Source: Platynereis dumerilii (taxonomy: Eukaryota > Annelida > Polychaeta > Phyllodocida > Nereididae). From it: a stretch of DNA of 64,000 nt. Shown here in pieces: positions 41,701 to 48,855 of the stretch (position 1 is the stretch's first letter; each line of letters begins with the position of its first letter). Under the pieces are notes generated by a model that worked only from the letters and a program-made list of their open reading frames with translations, had not been told where the DNA came from and ran no database searches. The stretch is from NCBI GenBank assembly GCA_026936325.1, contig JAPTHN010000005.1, positions 63,789,514 through 63,853,513 of the forward strand, in the 5' to 3' direction. A program made the translations under genes and the position numbers.

Positions 41701-41973
41701 GTCAGTCAAGTTAAGCAAACAAACTGCTGAGAAATTTGGGCCATCCGACATGATGATTGAATGTGGAAAGTAGCACTCACCCAAATCTATGGTGGCTATT
41801 CGGCCTCCTGTGCGATTCGTCGCCTCCAAAATGACAAAATCCGTGAAGCCGGCACTGGCAAGATAATTGCCAGCCGTAATACCCGAAATCCCTGCTCCGA
41901 TAATGACGATTTTGGGCTGTGGTTGCTCTCTCCAACCGTTGCCAGTTTGCCCCTCATCGCTGTCTTCGGCCAT
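6248..41973 (-). CDS. Flavin amine oxidase (polyamine oxidase-like), 5' two exons; C-terminus off the window
   Basis: Two exons, 41973-41781 and 7168-6248, join in phase 1 to give about 371 residues. The protein is FAD-dependent and of the PAOX/SMOX kind, which oxidises spermine, spermidine or their N-acetyl forms to an aldehyde and H2O2. The N-terminus has the dinucleotide-binding loop GAGISG (residues 26-31), the ribose-binding Glu of VILEA (about 50) and GGRI (56-59). The second exon supplies ELGANWIHG (72-80), the family's substrate-side signature, then a PPGFHAVVDALAQG segment and SLGYLKKH...PPLPDHK, both typical of acetylpolyamine oxidases. Human PAOX and SMOX are about 500-560 residues, so roughly 130-150 C-terminal residues are missing, including the second FAD-contacting motif. 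I did not find them in 1-6247, so they should lie beyond the left edge. Whether the enzyme is peroxisomal cannot be judged without the C-terminal tripeptide. No stop or frameshift is visible. Family assignment is strong; substrate is inferred. Confidence 0.88.
7642..7699 (-). repeat. Short SINE/LINE 3'-module insertion with 15-bp target duplication
   Basis: A 58-bp insert containing TTTTACGCCCCATCAGCACT is flanked on both sides by the direct repeat CTGAAGATTCGGCAG (7627-7641 and 7700-7714). The insert matches the 3' module of the SINE at 25604-25910 and of the short copy at 21034-21093. This is a 5'-truncated retroposed copy in the minus orientation. Confidence 0.75.
7715..17339. other. Intron DNA without a recognised feature
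   Basis: This is AT-rich, mostly unique sequence with scattered short poly(A/T) runs and an AAGAAAAAGA-rich stretch near 14500-14540. I see no exon, tRNA or clear transposon end, apart from the 130-bp repeat copy at 13286-13415. Confidence 0.5.
13286..13415. repeat. 130-bp dispersed repeat, copy 1
   Basis: By eye this is identical to 20191-20320, starting CACCATGTAGGCCAACCAGC and ending GAAAGTTGAAATT. The flanks differ on both sides. No terminal inverted repeat, poly(A) tail or target duplication is evident. Confidence 0.8.
17340..17700. repeat. Possible old dispersed repeat
   Basis: GAGGGATCTTTTACTTGCCC with ACACAGACAC nearby resembles a motif (GGGATCTTTTACGTGCCC) dispersed in many aquatic animal genomes. 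I recognise the motif from memory only and cannot define the ends. Confidence 0.3.
17882..18150 (-). repeat. tRNA-derived SINE (third type)
   Basis: On the minus strand the head reads GGGGCTCAGTGGTGTAGTGG, then TTAGCATGCTGGACTGC, a box A-like tRNA start. A degenerate box B (CGGGTTAAACTCCCG) follows. A weak flanking repeat TTATGTA is present on both sides. The body differs from families A and B. Confidence 0.6.
19311..20130. mobile_element. hAT-like foldback non-autonomous DNA transposon, copy 1
   Basis: This 820-bp element begins TAGGGTGCATCAGTTGCCCC and ends in its inverted complement. It is flanked by the 8-bp direct repeat GTGTATAC (19303-19310 and 20131-20138). The inverted similarity runs far inward: the arms carrying GACTTGATAATGGACTCAAAA and TTTTGAGCCCATTGCCAAGTC still pair about 200 bp in, so the element can fold into a long hairpin. 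An 8-bp duplication with ends fitting Y-A-R-N-G is the hAT pattern. There is no transposase. Confidence 0.85.
20191..20320. repeat. 130-bp dispersed repeat, copy 2
   Basis: This is the second copy of the segment at 13286-13415, in the same orientation and 6.9 kb away. It starts 53 bp past the target duplication of the hAT-like element at 19311-20130 but is not part of that element, because the other hAT copy lacks it. Confidence 0.8.
21034..21093 (-). repeat. Short SINE/LINE 3'-module insertion with 14-bp target duplication
   Basis: A 60-bp insert with a (GTTT)n tail and TTTTACGCCCCATCAGCACC is flanked by GCATACTGTAAAGC at 21020-21033 and 21094-21107. On the minus strand it ends in CACAAACAAACAAAC, the same tail as the full SINE at 25604-25910. 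Confidence 0.8.
21110..25590. other. Intron DNA without a recognised feature
   Basis: This is AT-rich unique sequence. The only local structure I noticed is a two-unit tandem of about 28 bp (GGGCCTACACACAAACGTGAC-like) at about 23310-23361. I support no exons. Confidence 0.45.
25604..25910 (-). repeat. Full-length tRNA-derived SINE, family A
   Basis: Read on the minus strand, the head has a tRNA-like box A (TGGTTAAGAGTG) and an intact box B (GGGTTCGAATCCC). A body of about 200 bp and a CATAAAACACAAACAAACA tail follow. The flanking direct repeat GCCTACACTGT (25593-25603 and 25911-25921) fixes both ends. The tRNA-like part has a long loop between the boxes, as in class II (Ser/Leu) tRNAs, but it is not a functional tRNA gene. 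The 3' module before the tail is shared with the two short copies in this intron. Confidence 0.85.
26485..26708 (-). repeat. tRNA-derived SINE, family B (copy with intact head)
   Basis: On the minus strand the head GAGCTCAGTTGGTGGCACACT is followed by box B-like CTGGGTTCGGTTCCTGG, then the family body with TTCAATCATCC. A long (CTAT)n microsatellite abuts the head side (26722 onward). Confidence 0.65.
26722..26816. repeat. (ATCT)n then (ACCT)n/(CTAC)n microsatellite
   Basis: About 15 uninterrupted CTAT/ATCT units are followed by seven CTAC units. The switch of unit by one base suggests one array that mutated and re-expanded. The open frame across it (SIYLSIYLSIYL) is an artefact of the repeat. 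Confidence 0.95.
28128..29043. mobile_element. Tc1/mariner-type foldback MITE
   Basis: The ends are AACTCAGCAACATTAAAAA and its inverted complement, flanked by TA on each side. The inverted arms extend about 200 bp, through GATATCAAGATGAAAATTTG and beyond GTCGTGGTCACTGTCG, with few mismatches. The centre (about 28330-28850) has no transposase. The AACTCAGCAA end with a TA target resembles Tc1/mariner-type repeats in other animals. Confidence 0.75.
29376..30193. mobile_element. hAT-like foldback non-autonomous DNA transposon, copy 2
   Basis: This 818-bp copy matches 19311-20130 with only a handful of differences, mainly one T-run indel, one C/T change and a few near the right terminus. It has its own 8-bp flanking repeat ATATATAT (29368-29375 and 30194-30201). 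Same orientation as copy 1. The different target repeats show two independent insertions, and the near identity suggests recent activity. Confidence 0.85.
30202..32899. other. Intron DNA without a recognised feature
   Basis: I see no exons or element ends here. The sequence is AT-rich and unique by eye. Confidence 0.45.
32905..33414 (+). mobile_element. 510-bp DNA transposon (MITE), CAGTCAGGG ends, copy 1
   Basis: It starts CAGTCAGGGAAATTA and ends in TAATTTCCCTGACTG. The 5-bp direct repeat ATGAC flanks it (32900-32904 and 33415-33419). It is about 90% or more similar by eye to the reverse complement of 37036-37546. It contains no transposase. A 5-bp duplication with these ends does not let me assign a superfamily. 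Confidence 0.8.
33478..33668 (-). repeat. tRNA-derived SINE, family B
   Basis: On the minus strand the head has GGTCTAGTTGTAGAGTGCTGG (box A-like) and AGGTCCGAATCCAG (box B-like). The body shows AATCATCCCTCACC and GACTGTGTCATCC, shared with the other family members. It lies just downstream of the first 510-bp inverted-repeat element. Confidence 0.62.
34968..35260 (+). mobile_element. LINE 3' end fragment
   Basis: The open frame contains CRMCNMEEETQQHILEEC (C-x2-C-x8-H-x4-C), the zinc-knuckle-like motif found near the C-terminus of several non-LTR retrotransposon polyproteins. It runs to a TGA at 35200-35202. A short 3' UTR (GGTAACCCGGCAACGCACAC) ends in a (GAA)n tail, as in LINEs that use a microsatellite tail. 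This is a severely 5'-truncated copy; I found no clear target duplication. Confidence 0.65.
35270..37030. other. Intron DNA, no gene seen
   Basis: Apart from the tRNA-like element at 35848-35922 I recognise nothing. An 82-codon open frame at 36212-36460 has no domain or splice partner. Confidence 0.45.
35848..35922 (-). repeat. tRNA-like SINE head or tRNA pseudogene
   Basis: On the minus strand GCCGAGTTCAGTGGTAGAGC gives a good box A, and GGGTTCGATTCC a good box B. The 5' and 3' ends do not pair as an acceptor stem and no clean anticodon stem forms, so a working tRNA is unlikely. Confidence 0.5.
37036..37546 (-). mobile_element. 510-bp DNA transposon (MITE), CAGTCAGGG ends, copy 2 (inverted)
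   Basis: This is the same element as 32905-33414 in the opposite orientation, flanked by the 5-bp repeat CATAT (37031-37035 and 37547-37551). One end has drifted to CAGTAGGGGAAATTA. The two copies form a 0.5-kb inverted repeat with a 3.6-kb spacer. Confidence 0.8.
37552..38870. other. Intron DNA, no gene seen
   Basis: AT-rich sequence with a short (TA)n run at about 38036-38050 and T-rich runs. Nothing else recognised. Confidence 0.45.
38873..39327. mobile_element. Probable composite foldback element with a 170-bp palindrome
   Basis: The right part (39158-39327) is a near-perfect palindrome: ATAAGACCAAAT opens it and ATTTGGTCTTAT closes it, with arms of about 80 bp. One internal block (CCACTCGTG against CACGAGTTG) does not pair. 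The left part (38873-39155) starts AATACCCCATAATG and ends CAATATGGGGTAT, a weaker inverted repeat. It also contains TACCACATG/CATGTGGTA and a second small palindrome with two TGACGTCA sites. This is probably one or two MITEs; family unknown. Confidence 0.6.
39014..39038. promoter_or_regulatory. Two CRE octamers (TGACGTCA) in a 25-bp palindrome
   Basis: TGACGTCA occurs at 39014-39021 and 39031-39038, separated by TGGCCATGG. The whole is an exact palindrome. TGACGTCA is the consensus CREB/ATF site. Because it sits inside a probable foldback element, regulatory activity is only a possibility. Confidence 0.35.
39330..41774. other. Intron DNA near exon 1 of the amine oxidase gene
   Basis: AT-rich, with a (CA)n run at about 41366-41382 and a short (TA)n run at about 40190. 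I see no exon or transposon end. Confidence 0.45.
41781..41973 (-). CDS. Amine oxidase exon 1 (start codon and FAD-binding loop)
   Basis: This exon begins at an ATG in the context GCAGAAATGG, a good animal start context, and encodes residues 1-64 plus one base. A hydrophilic leader of about 20 residues precedes the beta-alpha-beta FAD loop (GAGISG). It ends at a GTGAGT donor (41780-41775). The frame runs on a little into the intron, but the family alignment requires splicing at the donor: after splicing, GRIATIDLE continues into the ELGANWIHG motif of exon 2. It lies 34.6 kb upstream of exon 2. Confidence 0.87.
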
Positions 41974-42300
41974 TTCTGCCCGTTCCCTGTTCTTTTCCGA
42001 TCTAATTTTGGAAACAAATGTCGGAGGTTTCCCTCGAATTCTGGGCTTAAATCAGTGTAAATTTGTAATGGCTAGTTCCCCCATGAACTAACCAAGCTCC
42101 TCGTTCAAGCTGAATCGTGTTAAAATGCCAAGAAATAGCACAAAACGTCCTTTCACGATGAATAGAAGCTCAACTCTGACGATATCCTGCCCGCCTTCTC
42201 TGACCTCATTTGGGTCATGGCAAGGTTAGTGGGAGGGGCATAAGAATCGCCGAACCTTGACCCGACCTAGTTGCATGCGTCATGACCTGTTTACATCTCA
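41974..42300 (-). promoter_or_regulatory. 5' UTR and likely promoter zone of the amine oxidase gene
   Basis: This is the sequence immediately upstream of the start codon on the minus strand. I see no TATA box at a sensible distance. Promoter identity is inferred only from position; the transcription start is unknown. Confidence 0.35.
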
Positions 42301-42578
42301 TTACGTATTTGCACGTGCTCCTGTCGTCTGCTGGGATCCAAAACGCAGAAAACCTATCTTGTTTTTGTCATCTCTCTCGTCATCGGTCATGTAAGTGTGA
42401 CACATTGACACTGGTTCAGGAAAAAGCGTATTCTTTTGAAGCTTTGAAGTTACACTGTATGTACCGTATCAGATGATCCAAACAGACAACAACCTGAAGA
42501 AGTTTAGCAAATGATTGTCAAATAACTGGAAATTTGAGGCAGTGAAATGGCACAGCCATGAAATTCGCGCAGCACTTT

Positions 42579-42808
42579 GGCCGACCAGATGATCTTTGGG
42601 GGGGGGGGACTTTGGATATTTGGTGAAAAAAAAAGATTGTTCAGCACATGGAAAAAAAAAAAAAAGTTTGTTTCCACCTGTAGCTAGGATACCGTAATGT
42701 TAAAATTCCGATAAAAAATTTTGTCGCGAGTGCTCATGCGAAAAAAAAGTTCGTCCCAGGGGGCAAGTCCATGCATAGCCCCCCCCCAACTATCGTCTGG
42801 TCGGCCCC
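42579..42808. mobile_element. Small inverted-repeat element (GGCCGACCAGA ends), copy 1
   Basis: The left end is GGCCGACCAGATGATCTTTG followed by a G-run, and the right end a C-run followed by AACTATCGTCTGGTCGGCC. The outer 11 bp are perfect inverted repeats, and the next block differs between ends (GATGATC against ACGATAGT). The interior has A-runs and GTTTGTTTCCACCTGTAGCT, shared with about 50170-50215. No target duplication is clear. Confidence 0.65.
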
Positions 42809-44017
42809 TTAACATGCTTAATAGGCACGGAATGGTGATGATCAAAGATTATCTGAGGTGATGATGAGGCCAGTGCACATTTTTTAAAATTATGCGGTGG
42901 AGAATTGGCCACCACAGCACCAGCAAAACCCACCACTTATTTGCCCCACCAGGGAATGATCGAGTCCTGGGGGGGGGGGGGTTCTCACTTATGTTGGTCT
43001 ACACCTATGCTCGGCTGAAAAGGGCTCTTCAAGGGCTAATTTTCCCTAGCTGAGGGTCCTAAAATGAGGTCTGAATATTCCTAGACATGGTCCAACATTT
43101 TCAGCACTCGAATTTCGCATAAAAATCACCTTCCGAGAGTGGCAAAAAAGCCATTATTCGGTGCAAATAATTGAAATGATACAGGCGACCGAAAAAAAAT
43201 ACCTCTTTGAGGGTGAATTTTCCCTAGTCCAGGGTCCTATTTTTGGGTTCATGGCACTCCGTTACTGGGTCTGGGTGCGAGACGCTCAGCTGAGCACCCC
43301 CGTCATATTTCGGGGCGAGAATCCCCCCCTCCCCCCAGGGAATGAGTGCCCAAAGACTAATTTAAAGGGCGGGATTCCAGAGGCTCCAAAAACCGACCGG
43401 TTGTCAATTTGTGAGCTGTTCTGGACATGTACTATAGCTCAAGAGAGCTGATTGGCTTCCTGAAAACCGACCAGACGATAGTATGGGGGGAAGGGGGGCT
43501 ATGGATTTTAGTAATTTTACCCCCGACAAACTTTAATTTTAACATTACGCTACTTGAATTTTTTGACCAAATGTCTATAGCCCCCGCCCTCCAAAGATCA
43601 TCTGGTCGGCCCCTAAGGATACTTGTAGTTCCCTTTAATTCTAAATAAATTTCCCGCGCAACTGGCCAGGACAATTGCTAGTACCACTGGAGGTAAATAA
43701 GATAAGTGGACTGTAAAGTATAAACATGTATTTCATATTATATATATATATAACTACTTGCTCACAAGGGGAGTGCAAGACGGGGTAGGGGGGAGTGAGA
43801 GCTCTGCAAGCAGAATGTCAATATGAATTATAATTTATTTCTGAGAATAAATAGATTTAATTTCAAATCTTCCGTTTCTGTGAGTCCGTACGTGACGCGA
43901 TAAAAATTCCCTGTGTCTGTGTCACTACTGTGAAAAGGTAACCTGGTAAATGTGGTAATTCCAATTGCCCCCCCTCCCAATAAGGGCCCCTTCTCCCAAT
44001 TTGGGGCCCCCATTTGA
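42809..44017. other. Repeat-rich intergenic DNA
   Basis: G/C homopolymer runs, plus a pair of diverged segments around GAGGGTGAATTTTCCCTAG (about 43027-43055 and 43208-43235). No gene seen. A short (TA)n run lies at 43740-43753. Confidence 0.4.
43467..43613. mobile_element. Small inverted-repeat element (CCGACCAGA ends), copy 2, opposite orientation
   Basis: The left end is CCGACCAGACGATAGTATGG and the right end CCAAAGATCATCTGGTCGG, that is, the two end types of 42579-42808 in swapped order. It is shorter, with a different interior (CTATGGATTTTAG...GTCTATAGCCCC). Confidence 0.6.
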
Positions 44018-46575
44018 GGAGTATATAATTTCTTTCTGCACTTCTGCTGTTCTGCAGCAATTGTGCAGTTCTGCAGCGATTCTGCAGGTAGCTGCAGAAT
44101 TCTGCAGTTCTGCAGCAATTCTGCAGAAATCGATAAGAAGCTACAGAATTTCACAAATCATGCAGCTACCTAAAAATTCTGCACGAAGATTCAGAATCCT
44201 GCAGTTCTGCGGGCAGCTGCAGATTTTTTTTAGTGGTCCTCTGTCACTGTAGCGTTTCTGAAACGTTTCTGCACCAGAATCTGCAGTTCTGTAGGAATTA
44301 TGCAGCTCTGGAGGTTTTATGCATCTCTGCAGGAACCTGCAGAATTTCCAAATAAATTCTGCAGCTGCCTGCAGAATTCTGCAGCCACGGCCCACGTGCA
44401 GAACTTCGGAATCGGTGCTCCTCTGTCACTGCAGCATTTCTGAAAAGTTTCTGCAGCAAAATCTGTAATTCTGTAGGAGTTATGCAGCTTGGGAGGTTTT
44501 TTGCACTTCTACAGCTAGTTGCAGAATTCTGCAGAATTTCACAAGTTCTGCAGCTGCCTGCAGAATTCTGCAGTTTCTTAAAAAATTCTGCAGGAAGCTG
44601 CAGAATTCTGCAGTTCTGCAGCTCCCAGCAGGATTTTTGAAGCTCTTTTACTTCATTCAGCCTACTACAATGCAACTGCAAAGTTTTACAAATTCTGCAG
44701 CCACCTGCAGAAGTTAACCAATTCTGCAGCTACCTGCATAATTCTGCAGGATTTCTGAACCTCTGTAACTTCCTCCAGCTTATTGCAATGCATCTGCAAA
44801 GTTCAGACCTCTTTGACAAGTATGTTGCCACTACCCAGGAAACGTTGTTTTGGGGCGGTAGCGCTTTGGGGGTCGGGGGTTTTGGTGCTCCTCCGTCACT
44901 GCAGCATTTCTGAAAAAATTCTGCAGCAAAATCTGTAATTCTGTTGGAGTTATGCAGCTTGGGAGGTTTTTTGCACTTCTGCAGCTACCTGCAGAATTCT
45001 GCAGTTTCTCAAAAAATTCTGCAGGAGGCTGCAGAATTCTGCAGTTATGCAGCCCCTGCAGGATTTCTGAACATGTGTTGCTTCATTTAGCTTATTGCAA
45101 TGCATCTGCAAAGTTCAGACCTCTTTGACAAGATCTTGCCACTACATATAGGAAACGCTGGTTCGGGGGGGGGGTAGCGGTATAGGGGTCGGGTGGGGGT
45201 TTTGGTGCTCGTCTGGCCCAGCAGCGTTTCTGAAAAAATTCTGCAGCAGAATACTTATATTTTGTAGGAGTTATGCAGCTTGGGAGGTTTTATGCACTTA
45301 TGCAGCTGCCTGCAGAATTCTGCAGGAAGCTGCAAAATTCTGTAGGAAGCTGCAGAATTTCACAATTCTGCAGCCACCGGCAGAATTTAACAAATTCAGC
45401 AGCTGCCTGCAGAATTCTGCAGTTTCTTAAAAAATTCTGCAGGAAACTGCAGAATTCTGCAGTTCTGCAGCTGCCTGTAGGATTTTTGAAGCTCTGTTAC
45501 TTCATTCAGCCTATTGCAATGTATCTGCAAAGTTCAGACCTCTTTGACAAGGTCTTGCCGCTACCAAACAAACGTTGGTTTGGGGGGTAGCGGTTTGGGG
45601 GTCAGGTGGGGGGGTCGGGGGTTTTGGTGATCGTCTTGCCCAGTAGCGTTTCTGAAAAAATTCTGCAGCAGAATATGTATGCTGTAGGAGTTATGCAGCT
45701 TGCAAGGTATTATGCACTTATGCAGCATTCAACCAATTCTGCAGGAAGCTGCAGAATTCTGTAGGAAGCTGCAGAATTTTACTAATTCTGCAGCCAACTG
45801 CAGCATTCAACCAATTCTGCAGCTGCCTGCAGAATTCTGCAGTTTCTCAAAAAATTCTGTAGGAAGCTGCAGAATTCTGCAGCTCCCTGCAGGGTTTCTG
45901 AACCTCTGTTACTTCCTCCAGCCTATTGCAATGCATCTGCAAAGTTTGGACCTCTTTGACAAGGTATTGCCGCTACCTAGGAAACTTTGGTTTGGGGGGG
46001 GTAGCGCTTTGGGGATCGGGTGACGGGGTCAGGGGTTTTGGTGCTCCTCCATCACTGCAGCATTTCTGAAAAAATTCTGCAGCAAAATCTGTAATTCTGT
46101 AGGAGTTATGCAGCTTGGGAGGTTTTTTGCACTTCTGCAGCTACCTGCAGAATTCTGTAAGAAGCTGCAGAATTTCACAAATTCTGAAGCTGCCTGCAGA
46201 ATTCTGCAGTTTCCTGAAAATTCTGCAGCAAGCTGCAGAATTTTTTAAGAAACTGCAAAATTCTGCATCCGCCTGCAGAATTTCACCAATTCTGCAGCTG
46301 CCTGCAGAATTCTGAAATGCAGAAAACCCCCGACCCCCCCACCCGACCCCCAAACCTGCTGCAGAATTTGTGATATTCTGCACCTTCCTAAAGAATTCTG
46401 CAGCTTCCTGCAGCATAAAACCCCCAAGGTGCATAACTCCTACAGAATTACAGATTTTGCTGCAGAAACATTTGAGAAATGCTGCAGTGACAGAGGACCA
46501 AAATTGTAGAACTACAGAATTCTGCAGCTTCCTGCAGAACTGCAGAATTTTTTGCAAAATTCTGCAGGTGCAGGA
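44018..46575. repeat. CTGCAG/GAATTC satellite, about 2.5 kb, with higher-order modules
   Basis: The array is dominated by short variants of CTGCAGAATTCTGCAG, a perfect 16-bp palindrome, interleaved with GCTGCCTG, GAAGCTG and TTTCTTAAAAAATT spacers. A larger module starts with (T)GGTGCTCCTC, then GTCACTGCAGCATTTCTGAA, and often ends in a G-rich block. It recurs at about 44231, 44414, 44883, 45201, 45621 and 46036, spaced roughly 180-470 bp apart. An inverted copy of the module head lies at about 46430-46505. Long open frames here (QNSAGSCRI-like peptides, both strands) are satellite artefacts, not genes. Confidence 0.9.
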
Positions 46576-47396
46576 AGAAATTTAAATGTACTGCCCCATT
46601 CTCAATTGGCAACACCGCCCCCTCCTCTCTTTTATTCTGTGTAAAGTGGGAAACAAACTTTTTTTTGCACCGAAAATCCATAGCCCCAACAAAAACGTAA
46701 ATTCAAAATTTCGGCCCAAAACTCCATGACAAAGTGCTTCCACTCCTGCCTCCTGCGCCTATGATCGTGCTTAGAGTTTTTAAGAAATGAATAATATTTG
46801 GTAAAATGATTGCGTTATTTCCTGGCAATCTTGAATCTTGATATTTATTAAGTAATCGTTATGCCCATGCGTTGGATTTTTTAACACTCCAAAAAAAAAG
46901 GTACCCTCATGCATTGGGTTTTGGCGTTTCCAGATAAAACCATACTCCTCGCAGCTGACGACTTGTCAAGATGGATAAAACCATCAATTTGTCATAGATT
47001 ATCAACGATCACTTATTATGTTTACCGGTATCTATATAGATCTACGGTATTTTCTGTATTAAAAGCACACTCTTTAATAAAAGCCCATCCCCCTACTTAA
47101 ATAACCAATTATTAATCAAAATTCTATTAAAAATATGACATAATCTAAAGTTTTTCATACAAAAAACTGTTAATAGCCCTTCCCATCATTACATCTACCC
47201 ACCGCGCGCCTAATACAAACAATAGCATACTGTTCTCTTTTTAGTTATTTTCTATTTTTTATGTAAATTGCTATGGAAAGAAGAAAAAATAGTCTGCATT
47301 TGAATATATATGTATAGGCCAATATGAAGGCACTTGTCTCCATGTCATGCAGGCCCATAGGGCATAGGCGTATTTCGCAGGGGGTTGGGGGGGGGG
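46576..47396. other. Intergenic DNA
   Basis: No gene or clear element recognised. Ends in a G-run at about 47380-47396. Confidence 0.4.
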
Positions 47397-47838
47397 GCTA
47401 CAGGGCAAATGGCTCATGGGCCATAGGTGTAAAAAAACAATTTTCAAACTTATTTTCCTCCAAAACTATAGAAGGTATATCGACTTGGTTTGCATAAGGT
47501 ATTTTAGATGTGCAGAAGTCAGTCAGTAAAGAAATTTTTAAAAGCGGACCAATGTGCCCCGGTCTCCCCTGCAGCTCAGCTTGGCTGGAGAAGCAGCTGC
47601 AGAACATTGCCAAGATCGGAGGTTGCTTTCAACTGCATCGTGCTGCCATCTTGTGTTTATCACATTGGTGAAAGAATGTTTCTTCAGTTTACTGAATATT
47701 CTTTCAAGTCAGCAGAGATTCTCTGGGTGTATTCTTTCTGCACAGCAATGAATTCCCCTTTTCAGAGATAGTTGAAATAGACATTTACCTCAGCGTGTGC
47801 AAATTGATCTTTCTGAGGAAAATAATATGAATTTTGTA
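47397..47838. repeat. Fragments related to the adjacent GGGGAGAGCGGGG element
   Basis: Segment 47430-47571 matches the right end of the full element (48675-48853), including GCGGACCAATGTGCCCCGGT. Segment 47656-47838 matches its interior (48184-48372) in the same orientation, with about 15% difference by eye. An 85-bp stretch lies between. This looks like an older copy, broken and rearranged, directly upstream of the complete one. Confidence 0.65.
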
Positions 47839-47840
47839 TA

Positions 47841-48853
47841 GGGGAGAGCGGGGCATGTTAGACCTTGGGGCACGTTGGACCATTGCCAATTTTTTAATAA
47901 ACATGCGCAGTTATCCAAACCCACGATGGAGACCTTTAGTGGTATGCCTTTTATCCAAAAAATTTCATGAGCATTGAAGGAAAAGTGTGAGTTCTATTTT
48001 AGGTTTCTTGATTTGCGGCATAAAAAGTGACTTTTTCCAAGTCTCGATGGCTAGGTTAGCCATCTTCAAATATGGAGGATCCAGTCAGGCAAGTCTCATT
48101 ATTTGAATCTATCACTAAAGTTTGATATAAGTTTCCCGAGGTCACATTCAACCTTGTTAGCGAGGCATGCACATTTTCATAAGTTTATCACATCGGTGAA
48201 AGAACGTTTCTTTAGTTCACTGAATATTCTTTCACTTCAGCAGAGATTTTCTGGGTGTATTCTTTCTGCACAGCAATGGAATTCTATTCCTTTTCCAGAG
48301 ATAGTTGAACTTGAAATTAGACATTTGCCTCAGAGTGAGCGGATTGATCTTTCTAAGGAAAAAATAATGAATTCAGGTTTCTTTGATTTTGGGCATAAAA
48401 AGTCACCCAAGTCATTCCTGTACAATATGAGGGTAAAATCAATTCAGTTGGCTAATCTGCCAGCCCTTCTAGCTGAAACAAGACTTATTAAAATTATCCG
48501 GGTAAATATTCCGATATAATCATTCTGCAATGACACAAAAGTGTGTTGTGATCTGTGAGAATAAAATGTGGTGTTTGCCCACTTTCTTCTACTTTCCTTG
48601 ACTTTTATTCCGTGGTCCAACGTGCCCACACGGTCCAACATGCCCCGGGTCCGGGGCACGTTGGACCAGAAAAAAAACATTTTTTCAAATTTATTTTTCT
48701 CCACAACCATAGAAGGTAGGTCAACTTGGTTTGGCATAAGGGTAGTGTAGATATTTAGAAATCAGTTAGTAAAACGATTTTTCAAATATTTAGAGAAGTT
48801 TTTGATTGAGAGCCAAAAAATAAAAAAGCGGACCAACGTGCCCCGCTCTCCCC
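47841..48853. mobile_element. 1-kb non-autonomous DNA transposon, GGGGAGAGCGGGGC ends
   Basis: It begins GGGGAGAGCGGGGCATGTTA and ends in TAACGTGCCCC-like inverted sequence through CTCTCCCC. TA flanks both ends (47839-47840 and 48854-48855), compatible with Tc1/mariner-like integration. Internal GGTCCAACGTGCCC / GGGGCACGTTGGACC blocks form a second inverted pair near 48617-48665. The 138-codon frame inside (48103-48519) has no recognised domain. Confidence 0.7.
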
Positions 48854-48855
48854 TA

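Larger units (their letters stand above)
7169..41780 (-). other. Intron 1 of the amine oxidase gene, about 34.6 kb
   Basis: The bounds are the GTGAGT donor after exon 1 and the TTTGCAG acceptor before exon 2. The join keeps phase and restores the expected family motif with no gap, so no further coding exon is needed between them. The content is transposon-derived repeats, listed separately, in AT-rich unique DNA. I found no convincing nested gene; open frames inside are short, lack recognisable domains and have no consistent splice partners. Confidence 0.8.

Noticed and set aside
44141-46557. Several 60-140 codon frames on both strands with peptides like QNSAGSCRI
   Set aside because: They are translations of the CTGCAG satellite in different frames, repetitive in step with the DNA unit.
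48103-48519. 138-codon plus-strand frame
   Set aside because: It lies wholly inside a non-autonomous transposon, has no recognised domain, and its related block at 47656-47838 is not open in the same way.
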